Shown here: positions 1 through 5,500 of the stretch, piece after piece
Numbering within the stretch: position 1 is the stretch's first letter
How the letters are laid out: each line of letters starts with the position of its first letter
DNA from: M3 sp964637445
GTDB taxonomy: Bacteria > Bacteroidota > Bacteroidia > Bacteroidales > Muribaculaceae
Reading direction: 5' to 3'
Assembly: GCA_964637445.1 (NCBI GenBank)
Contig: CAZWWS010000076.1
Coordinates: 1 to 9,161, forward strand
DNA: 9,161 nt
Position numbers and translations under genes: made by a program
The notes under the pieces: generated by a model
What the model was told of the DNA's origin: nothing
What the model saw: only the letters and a program-made list of their open reading frames with translations
The model's database searches: none

Positions 1-879
1 TCGCTGAATGAGTTCTCGCAATACACTCCGCAACGCGGCATGTGGTGGCCGTCGCTCGACAACGCGCACTACACAGCCAAGATAGGCACTGCATCGCTAC
101 TACTCGATGCCTACAATGCCATCACACCGAAAGCCGCAGAGGTGGATCGCATACGTCAATGGCTCATTCTCCAAAAGCAGGCAACCAACTGGGGAACAGC
201 GCTTATCACATCGGATGTGATAGCGTCGATACTCTCCTCGGGAAGCGACTGGACACGTCCGGCCGTAGGCGCTGTGGTGAAAATCGGAGGCGAGGAGGTG
301 AAAGCCGACCGCATCGACCGGATGCTTGGCTATTTCCGCACATCGATCGGTCAGATGAATCCTGCCGGCAAGCTTCTTACCGTGGCAAAGGCTGCCGACT
401 ATCCATCGTGGGGCACGGTCTACTGCCAATTTTTCGACCAAATGAACAATGTAGCACAACAAGAGAGCGACGATGTGTCGATCGAGAAGCAATTCTACGT
501 GAAACGAGGCTCAGAATGGGTTATGGCCGACACAATGAAAGTGGGCGACCGCGTGAAAGTAGAGCTGATCATACGCGCCAACAAAGATATGGATTATGTG
601 GCTATAATCGACGACCGTGCGGCTTGTTTTGAGCCTACGGAGCAGTTGCCCAAGCCAATATACTGCGAAGGAGTGTATTTCTATCGTGAGAATCGCGATG
701 CGTCGACCACCATGTTTGTGGATCGCTTGCGCAAAGGCGTCTATCGTCTTGGTTATGAGCTATATGTCAACAATGCCGGCACTTATACCGGTGGCATCGC
801 CTCGCTCCAGAGCCAATATGCACCGGCAATGGCAGCCCATAGCTCCGGAACAACAATCGAGGTGAAAGAGCAAAGATAG
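1..879 (+). CDS. Alpha-2-macroglobulin family protein, C-terminal part (5' end outside window)
   Basis: The reading frame is open from base 1 to the TAG at 877-879 and gives 292 residues; there is no reason to start at the internal Met at base 40, because similarity-like sequence continues upstream of it. The first ~95 residues look like the end of the helical toroid domain of bacterial alpha-2-macroglobulins (WWPSLDNAHY, then a QWLILQKQATNWGTA stretch). Residues ~160-292 look like the terminal receptor-binding-like beta domain: KVGDRVKVELII, then DMDYVAIIDDRAACFEP, and near the end NAGTYTGGIASLQSQYAP. Family members are large (commonly well over 1500 residues) envelope proteins thought to trap or inhibit attacking proteases; many Bacteroidetes copies are lipoproteins. 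The signal sequence, the MG domains and any thioester motif lie upstream and cannot be judged. The next gene has its own promoter, so this is probably the last gene of its transcript. The family call is by recognition of the C-terminal pattern and is fairly firm; the physiological role is inferred. Confidence 0.8.
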   Translation, partial: SLNEFSQYTPQRGMWWPSLDNAHYTAKIGTASLLLDAYNAITPKAAEVDRIRQWLILQKQATNWGTALITSDVIASILSSGSDWTRPAVGAVVKIGGEEVKADRIDRMLGYFRTSIGQMNPAGKLLTVAKAADYPSWGTVYCQFFDQMNNVAQQESDDVSIEKQFYVKRGSEWVMADTMKVGDRVKVELIIRANKDMDYVAIIDDRAACFEPTEQLPKPIYCEGVYFYRENRDASTTMFVDRLRKGVYRLGYELYVNNAGTYTGGIASLQSQYAPAMAAHSSGTTIEVKEQR

Positions 880-916
880 CTCACAGATTTCACAGAATAG
901 CACGGAAGATTTTTAA

Positions 917-944
917 GTGAGGAATTAGGAGTGAGGAATTAGGA
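917..944. repeat. Two tandem copies of a 14-bp unit
   Basis: GTGAGGAATTAGGA occurs twice head to tail (917-930 and 931-944) with no mismatch. It lies between the macroglobulin gene and the receptor promoter and has no coding potential I would support. GAATTAGGA-type short tandem units are a form of intergenic low-complexity sequence; from memory such units recur in Bacteroidales genomes, but that was not checked. The preceding bases 881-914 are also repetitive in feel (CACAGA at 882-887 and 891-896, then CACGGAAGATTTTT), and no hairpin terminator for the upstream gene could be found there. Confidence 0.6.
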
Positions 945-964
945 ATGGGTTGGTGCGGTGGGGT

Positions 965-982
965 ATCACTATAAGTAGTGAT
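965..982. promoter_or_regulatory. Perfect inverted repeat, candidate operator of the receptor gene
   Basis: ATCACTA (965-971) and TAGTGAT (976-982) are perfect reverse complements separated by TAAG. The right arm overlaps the proposed -33 box (981-984) of the receptor promoter, a position where a bound dimeric protein would block or modulate transcription. The arms do not look like a Fur box, and I do not recognise the site. As RNA the hairpin would be upstream of the predicted transcription start and so not transcribed from this promoter, which favours a DNA-binding role. Regulator and signal are unknown; metal or nutrient control would fit the downstream TonB-dependent receptor, by inference only. 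Confidence 0.45.
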
Positions 983-1012
983 TGCGGGGGTGGAATGAAA
1001 TTGCTAACTTTG
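981..1012 (+). promoter_or_regulatory. Bacteroidetes-type promoter of the TonB-dependent receptor
   Basis: ATTG (981-984) resembles the -33 TTTG element and TAACTTTG (1005-1012) matches the -7 consensus TAnnTTTG exactly, with a 20-nt spacer, within the usual 19-21. With the -7 box this close to the ATG at 1017, the predicted transcription start falls at or next to the start codon, implying a leaderless message. The -33 half overlaps an inverted repeat that may be an operator. Confidence 0.65.
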
Positions 1013-1016
1013 TGGC

Positions 1017-3257
1017 ATGAAATTGAAGAAGAGAATATTGGCTGTGATGTCGCTCGTGGCTGTGGCTCAGTGTGCGATGGCTGTGGAGGAGTATGCCGAC
1101 ACGGTGGTGGCAGTGGGCGAGGTGTCGGTGAGTGCTATCAAGATGAATAGTGATGTGAGGCGTCAGCCGATGGCCTCGACGGTGATCGGTCAGGGCGAGA
1201 TAGAACGGGAAGGAATAGTGAACATGCGCGGAGCAAGTGAGATGGTTCCGAACTTTTATATCCCAGACTATGGTTCGCGCATGACGTCGACAATCTATAT
1301 GCGCGGTCTTGGGGCGCGTATCGACCAACCGGTAGTGGGAATGATGGTGGATAATGTGCCTATATTAAATAAGGATAACTACGATTTTGACATGGCCGAC
1401 ATGGAGCGAGTGGAGGTGTTGCGCGGTCCGCAGAGCACTCTCTATGGTCGCAATACGATGGGTGGTCAGGTGAATGTGTACACGCTGTCGCCGATGAGGT
1501 GGCAGGGGGTGCGCGCGATGGTGGAATATGGAAGTCATAACACGCTGCAAGCATCGGTGGGCTACTACACGAAACTGACCGATCGATTGGCAATGTCGAT
1601 AACCGGCGGCTATGGACAGACCGATGGCGAATATACCAACCTTAATAATGGCGAGAAATGCGACCACGAGAGGCATGGCGGCGCACGATGGAAGACGCAG
1701 TGGCGTCCGACGTCGAACGTGAGTGTGGAGAATACACTCGGAGTGCAGATAGTGCGCCAAGGGGGCTATCCGTATGAGTTGGTGAAAACGGGAGAGATAA
1801 ACTACAATGACACCTGTTTCTATCGCCGTACGAGTGTGACCGACGGACTGACTGTGAAGTGGAATGTGGGAGGAGTGCAGCTATCGAGCATCACCAGCTT
1901 TCAATATATAGATGATAACATGACGCTCGACCAAGACTTCCGTCCCGAGCCGTATTTCACGCTGACGCAGGCTCGCCGGGAGTGGGCATTGACGCAGGAT
2001 CTAATAGGACGCGGCTCTGTGGGCGACTACTCTTGGATGGGTGGAGTATTTGGCTTTTATAAGGATATGGATATGGATGCCCCGGTTACCTTTAAGGAAA
2101 CCGGTATCGAAGAGCTGATAATGAAGCATCGAAACGACGCCAATCCGGACTATCCGATACGCTGGGACGAAGATGAGTTTGTGCTTGGCAGCAACTTCAA
2201 GAATCCCACCTTCGGCGTGGCACTTTATCATCAGAGCAGTCTGAAATTAGGAGAATTGACGCTTACCGGTGGATTGCGACTGGACTACGAGCGAGCCGAA
2301 CTGAAATACCATAGCGAGTGCCACACCGGCTATGAGACGCTGCATGTGACCGCCGACGGCATCGAGCATTACCGCCACGACGCGGTGGATATAGCCGATG
2401 GTGGCGACATGGCGAAAGACTTCGTGCAGCTATTGCCGAAGGTGACAGCTACATATCAATTGCCGACCGATGATGAGTGGATGGTGTATGGCTCAGTGGC
2501 AAAGGGTTATAAAGCAGGAGGATTTAACACGCAGATGTTTTCCGACGTGCTTCAGCAGCGACTGATGGGGCAGATGGGCATCGGAATGAGCTATGATGTT
2601 GACGAGATAGTGGGGTATAAGCCCGAAAAGAGTTGGAACTACGAAGTTGGAACTCACTATATGAGTGCCGACGGCAGAGTGCAAGGCGATGTGGCATTGT
2701 ACTATATCGATTGTCGCGACCAGCAACTGACGATATTTCCCGATGGGACGACTACCGGTCGCATGATGACCAATGCAGGCCGCTCGCGTAGCTATGGTGC
2801 AGAAGCGGCGTTGCGACTCTATCCGACCGACAATTTGGCAGTCAACTTGTCGTATGGCTACACTAATGCGCGATTCAGAGAATATGACAACGGTAAAGAA
2901 GACTTCAGCGGCAACAGAGTGCCCTACGCACCGGCTCACACGGCTTATGCCGGAGTGACTTATCGCCAGCCGTTGGCTACTACATGGGCCGATGAGGTGG
3001 TGGTGGATGTGAATGCTCGCGGCGTAGGCGATATGATGTGGAACGAAGCCAACACCGAGCGACAACGATTTTATGTAGTGCCGTCGGCGTCGGTAGGTGT
3101 CGAAGGAGGACAGTATGCAGCGTCGGTGTGGGTTGATAATTTTACATCGACAAAATATAATACGTTTTATTTCGTTTCAATGTCGAATGCCTTTTTGCAA
3201 CGTGGCAAAGGATGTCGTGTAGGCGTGACATTGCGATTGAAATTTGAGATTGAATAG
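1017..3257 (+). CDS. TonB-dependent outer-membrane receptor
   Basis: A 746-residue outer-membrane active transporter that would import a scarce ligand using energy from TonB-ExbBD. Residues 1-22 form a signal peptide (MKLKKR basic start, hydrophobic core, cleavage after AMA). DTVVAVG at 28-34 resembles a TonB box. The plug spans roughly 43-157 and ends in the classic RVEVLRGPQSTLYGRN motif (131-145) followed by TMGG. The remainder is a beta-barrel rich in alternating aromatic strands. It lacks the N-terminal carboxypeptidase-like extension and the ~1000-residue length of SusC proteins and is not followed by SusD, so it resembles the siderophore, metal or cofactor type rather than a glycan importer; the ligand cannot be read from sequence. 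The barrel ends LRLKFEIE, so the usual terminal Phe is followed by three extra residues. The start at 1017 is chosen because the next Met (residue 11) would remove the basic part of the signal peptide. It is 29 nt ahead of a lipoprotein gene and shares its promoter. Confidence 0.93.
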   Translation: MKLKKRILAVMSLVAVAQCAMAVEEYADTVVAVGEVSVSAIKMNSDVRRQPMASTVIGQGEIEREGIVNMRGASEMVPNFYIPDYGSRMTSTIYMRGLGARIDQPVVGMMVDNVPILNKDNYDFDMADMERVEVLRGPQSTLYGRNTMGGQVNVYTLSPMRWQGVRAMVEYGSHNTLQASVGYYTKLTDRLAMSITGGYGQTDGEYTNLNNGEKCDHERHGGARWKTQWRPTSNVSVENTLGVQIVRQGGYPYELVKTGEINYNDTCFYRRTSVTDGLTVKWNVGGVQLSSITSFQYIDDNMTLDQDFRPEPYFTLTQARREWALTQDLIGRGSVGDYSWMGGVFGFYKDMDMDAPVTFKETGIEELIMKHRNDANPDYPIRWDEDEFVLGSNFKNPTFGVALYHQSSLKLGELTLTGGLRLDYERAELKYHSECHTGYETLHVTADGIEHYRHDAVDIADGGDMAKDFVQLLPKVTATYQLPTDDEWMVYGSVAKGYKAGGFNTQMFSDVLQQRLMGQMGIGMSYDVDEIVGYKPEKSWNYEVGTHYMSADGRVQGDVALYYIDCRDQQLTIFPDGTTTGRMMTNAGRSRSYGAEAALRLYPTDNLAVNLSYGYTNARFREYDNGKEDFSGNRVPYAPAHTAYAGVTYRQPLATTWADEVVVDVNARGVGDMMWNEANTERQRFYVVPSASVGVEGGQYAASVWVDNFTSTKYNTFYFVSMSNAFLQRGKGCRVGVTLRLKFEIE

Positions 3258-3286
3258 CATAAATCAATATAAACAAGAAAACAGGT

Positions 3287-4159
3287 ATGAAACTATTTAA
3301 GATGATGGCAGTGGGAATGATTGCTGCCGCAATGATGAGTTCGTGTGATAGCGATGATGACTACGGCAACAAGGCTACAGTGGTGTATACCGACTGCTAC
3401 AATTGTGTAGAAGATGAGTCGACAGGCACACAATATGTGTCGGGTAATAGCGGCACAACAACCTCAGTGGGCTACAGCCTCAACTTTGACTTTGATAAAA
3501 AGACATTGTCGGTAGGAATCGTAGGGTTGAAACTTGCTGATGGTGAAGATGCAAAGTCGATGGAACTATACGACATGCCGTTGGTGGTAGGAACATATAC
3601 TTATACCGTTGTGGCGAGAGACATACAGCCATATAGCAACGGAATGCCTATGTCGGGCTATATGGTGGATACGTTCACGATGACCTATTATAACACCACG
3701 ACGCCAATAGTGTCTATTTCGTATGAGATCAACGATCGCTATGAGGTGACAGTGTTGCCGGTAGAGAGTGTGTTTGGCGCCGAAACGACTGTGACTACGC
3801 TTGCTACGGGTGATGAGTATGAAACCACCGACCCATATTATGGTATAGTGTTGTCGCAAGATGAAACGAGCAAAGAATTGACTGCCGATGTGCATGTGTA
3901 TAATGCGAAATTTGCGGCAAATATGCCTGCGCAATCGGAGATGGTGTTTAAGGGTGTAGGTGTCGATGTGGTGGACGGCGTGATTCGCTTGCAATCAGAT
4001 CGCGTAGTGCCTGAGATAGCCAACACTCCGTACGAGCAATTTATGATCACTAACTTGAACGCACGTTGCTACATAGCGAGCGGTATCGCCATCAGCTATG
4101 AAGTGGCAGGCAAATGGAAGGTGGTGTCGGAAAGTCAATCGAATGAATTGGATTATTAA
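3287..4159 (+). CDS. Probable surface-exposed lipoprotein partnered with the receptor, unknown family
   Basis: A 290-residue lipoprotein that I do not recognise. A short signal sequence ends in a lipobox (MMSSC) with lipidated Cys20. The following DSDDD fits the acidic signal that sends Bacteroidetes lipoproteins to the cell surface. The mature part is rich in Thr, Tyr and Val with alternating polarity (for example YTYTVV, TMTYYNTTTPIVSISYEI), suggesting an all-beta fold. Besides Cys20 it has Cys37 and Cys40 (TDCYNC) and Cys261; the CxxC pair could form a disulfide or bind a ligand. Lying 29 nt after the receptor gene and before a strong terminator, it is almost certainly cotranscribed and probably acts in the same uptake step, much as HmuY works with HmuR or SusD with SusC, although it has no visible similarity to either. 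Start 3287 follows AAACAGGT, only a weak ribosome site. Function is inferred from context alone. Confidence 0.8.
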   Translation: MKLFKMMAVGMIAAAMMSSCDSDDDYGNKATVVYTDCYNCVEDESTGTQYVSGNSGTTTSVGYSLNFDFDKKTLSVGIVGLKLADGEDAKSMELYDMPLVVGTYTYTVVARDIQPYSNGMPMSGYMVDTFTMTYYNTTTPIVSISYEINDRYEVTVLPVESVFGAETTVTTLATGDEYETTDPYYGIVLSQDETSKELTADVHVYNAKFAANMPAQSEMVFKGVGVDVVDGVIRLQSDRVVPEIANTPYEQFMITNLNARCYIASGIAISYEVAGKWKVVSESQSNELDY

Positions 4160-4182
4160 TCGAATTTAAGCGATGAATAAAG

Positions 4183-4218
4183 GTCGGAGCGGTCGTGTTG
4201 GGCTGTTCCGACTTTTTT
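4183..4218 (+). terminator. Rho-independent terminator after the receptor-lipoprotein unit
   Basis: GTCGGAGCGG (4183-4192) pairs with CTGTTCCGAC (4203-4212), a 10-bp stem including two G-U wobbles and a 10-nt loop, followed at once by six T residues (4213-4218). It begins 23 nt after the lipoprotein stop and separates this transcript from the nuo promoter. Confidence 0.85.
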
Positions 4219-4283
4219 ATGGACGATGGTGGGAATAGTATAATTTAGAGGATAAAAAGTTGAGTAATAAAACGAAGTAATGG

Positions 4284-4315
4284 TTGCGGAGATTGCAATA
4301 TTTTTCGTATATTTG
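4284..4315 (+). promoter_or_regulatory. Bacteroidetes-type promoter of the nuo cluster
   Basis: TTG at 4284-4286 (in GTTG) serves as -33 and TATATTTG at 4308-4315 matches -7 TAnnTTTG exactly, with a 21-nt spacer. Transcription would begin near 4319-4321, leaving a leader of about 140 nt before nuoA. The region sits in AT-rich sequence after a terminator, as expected for a main operon promoter. Two 8-bp palindromes with a TTGCAA core (4292-4299 and 4312-4319) lie between and over the boxes. Confidence 0.7.
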
Positions 4316-4327
4316 CAAAGTGAAATC

Positions 4328-4426
4328 GCAGCTTTGAGGAAGGTAAATCCTTGTGGCTGCATTAATGCCGTGATTGATAGACGAATAGATGGCCTAATGC
4401 GGAGATGCTGACCCGCGTCCGTCAAT
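4328..4426 (+). promoter_or_regulatory. Structured 5' leader RNA of the nuo cluster (hairpin plus possible pseudoknot)
   Basis: Three helices can be drawn by eye. Hairpin A pairs 4328-4340 with 4348-4360: GCAGC/GCTGC outside, AGGA/TCCT inside, joined by G-U wobbles and one U-U mismatch, with loop AGGTAAA. Helix B pairs ATTA 4361-4364 with TAAT 4395-4398 and GCC 4367-4369 with GGC 4391-4393. Helix C pairs 4373-4383, inside the loop of helix B, with 4416-4426: 11 positions, one G-U and one mismatch, which makes an H-type pseudoknot if B and C coexist. A small GCGG/CCGC hairpin (4399-4402/4413-4416) competes with C at one base. The segment is more GC-rich and ordered than the AT-rich flanks and runs between the promoter and nuoA, so it would act in cis. 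I do not recognise any known riboswitch or leader class in it. Folding is by inspection only, with no covariation data. Confidence 0.4.
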
Positions 4427-4459
4427 GAGAGCGAAAAGAAAAAATTTGATAAATTATAT

Positions 4460-4837
4460 ATGGTATCAACAGCAATTTTTGGTATTCAAAGTTCTACAAT
4501 GGCCGTAGTCGGCGCCTTAACGGGAGTCGGTCTTGTGGCTGTAGCGTTGGTTTTGGCGCGATTGATTTCTCCGCGCTCATTCAACCCGCAGAAAGGAGAA
4601 GCCTATGAGTGTGGTATTCCCACGCGAGGCGAGAGTATGGCACAATTTAAGGTTGGCTACTACCTTTATGCGATTTTGTTTTTGATGTTTGATGTGGAAA
4701 CAGTGTTTTTGTTTCCGTGGGCGGTGAAGGTGCGCGAGCTTGGCTCGGCCGGCTTGATCAGCATCGCAGTATTTTTCACCATCTTAGTGCTGGGTCTTGT
4801 GTATGCTTGGCGGAAAGGAGCTCTTGAATGGAAGTAA
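4460..4837 (+). CDS. nuoA: Complex I subunit A (NuoA, membrane arm)
   Basis: A 125-residue inner-membrane subunit of the respiratory NADH:quinone oxidoreductase-type complex, located beside the quinone cavity at the junction of the membrane and peripheral arms. Three membrane segments are visible at about 14-35, 64-87 and 98-116. The family's conserved loop is present (AYECG at 48-52, then FKVGYYLYAILFLMFDVE at 63-80, with the conserved Asp and Glu at 78 and 80), followed by FLFPWA. Length is normal for the family. ATG 4460 is the first start in frame with a credible leader; Met14 (4499) is a possible alternative and would trim the N-terminus close to the first membrane helix. There is no clear Shine-Dalgarno sequence, only AT-rich sequence, as is usual in Bacteroidetes. 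It overlaps nuoB by 10 nt. Identification is firm. Confidence 0.96.
   Translation: MVSTAIFGIQSSTMAVVGALTGVGLVAVALVLARLISPRSFNPQKGEAYECGIPTRGESMAQFKVGYYLYAILFLMFDVETVFLFPWAVKVRELGSAGLISIAVFFTILVLGLVYAWRKGALEWK
4814..4820 (+). promoter_or_regulatory. Shine-Dalgarno site of nuoB inside the end of nuoA
   Basis: AAAGGAG lies 7 nt ahead of the nuoB ATG (4828), within the last codons of nuoA. It is the only strong ribosome site in front of any gene here and fixes the nuoB start. The 10-nt overlap plus this site suggest translational coupling. Confidence 0.6.
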
Positions 4838-5439
4838 ACGACATCAAAATTAAGGGGATTCAACCGGAAGAATTTAAGGATAACGAGTATATCCAGGGAT
4901 TGATAGATGAGCTTAAAGCCAATGGTACGAATGTGATCGTAGGCAAGCTCGACCAGTTGATCAACTGGGGACGTAGTAACTCATTGTGGCCATTGACGTT
5001 TGCGACGAGCTGCTGCGGTATCGAGTTTATCGCATTGGGAGCTGCGCGTTATGATATGGCACGTTTTGGCTGGGAAGTAGCGCGTTCGTCCCCCCGTCAG
5101 GCCGACTTCATGATGGTGGCCGGTACGATTGTACATAGAATGGCACCGGTAGTGCGTCGTTTGTATGATCAGCTCGCAGAACCTAAGTATGTGATAGCCA
5201 CCGGCGGCTGTGCGATTTCGGGCGGACCGTTCAGAAATTCGTATCACGTGGTGAAGGGTGTAGGTGAGATAATTCCTGTGGATGTGTATCTGCCGGGATG
5301 TCCTCCGCGTCCGGATGCGATGATATATGGCATACTCCAACTTTCGCGAAAGATTAAGGTGGAAAAATTCTTCGGTGGTGTGAACCGCCAAGAGAAACAA
5401 AAAGAATTTTTGGCAGCACATCCGATAGAGGAGGCATAA
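4828..5439 (+). CDS. nuoB: Complex I subunit B (NuoB, carries Fe-S cluster N2)
   Basis: A 203-residue peripheral subunit that holds tetranuclear cluster N2, the last electron carrier before quinone. The four expected cluster ligands are present: the tandem Cys62-Cys63 in ATSCCGIEF, Cys128 in ATGGCAISGGPF and Cys158 in VYLPGCPPRPDA. Other hallmarks are ARYDMARFGWEVARSSPRQAD (split: ARYDMARFG near 73-81 and RSSPRQAD near 86-93) and the conserved WGRSNSLWP lead-in at about 47-55. The first ~40 residues are a variable, charged extension, and the C-terminus ends in a polar tail without extra domains. Start 4828 is supported by AAAGGAG at the right distance. It directly follows nuoA with overlap and is followed after 61 nt, in which I see no promoter, by nuoCD. 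All ligand residues are intact, so the subunit should be functional. Confidence 0.97.
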   Translation: MEVNDIKIKGIQPEEFKDNEYIQGLIDELKANGTNVIVGKLDQLINWGRSNSLWPLTFATSCCGIEFIALGAARYDMARFGWEVARSSPRQADFMMVAGTIVHRMAPVVRRLYDQLAEPKYVIATGGCAISGGPFRNSYHVVKGVGEIIPVDVYLPGCPPRPDAMIYGILQLSRKIKVEKFFGGVNRQEKQKEFLAAHPIEEA

Positions 5440-5500
5440 TGCAGATTACACCTTATATATAATAATAAACTTAGAATCCACATAACCATCAATAATAATT

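Noticed and set aside
950..1150. 66-codon frame overlapping the receptor start
   Set aside because: It is Gly/Cys-rich, out of frame with the receptor and covers its promoter and signal peptide region; no ribosome site or family features.
2493..3065. 190-codon open frame on the minus strand
   Set aside because: Antisense to the receptor barrel region, with His/Ser/Ile-rich low-quality composition; a shadow of the + strand gene.
4361..4400. tRNA-like or known riboswitch core in the nuoA leader
   Set aside because: No TTCGA-type T loop, no acceptor pairing with CCA, and no recognisable TPP, cobalamin, FMN, ydaO, SAM or preQ1 signature.
4405..4428. Seven-codon frame (MLTRVRQ) in the nuoA leader, preceded by GGAG, possible leader peptide
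   Set aside because: GGAG abuts the ATG with no spacing, there is no run of regulatory codons, and no attenuator-like terminator follows; the bases are better explained by the proposed helices.
5440..5500. Possible promoter or processing site between nuoB and nuoCD
   Set aside because: The gap is AT-rich, but no TAnnTTTG box with a -33 partner and no stable hairpin could be found; TAAACTTA has two mismatches to the -7 consensus.
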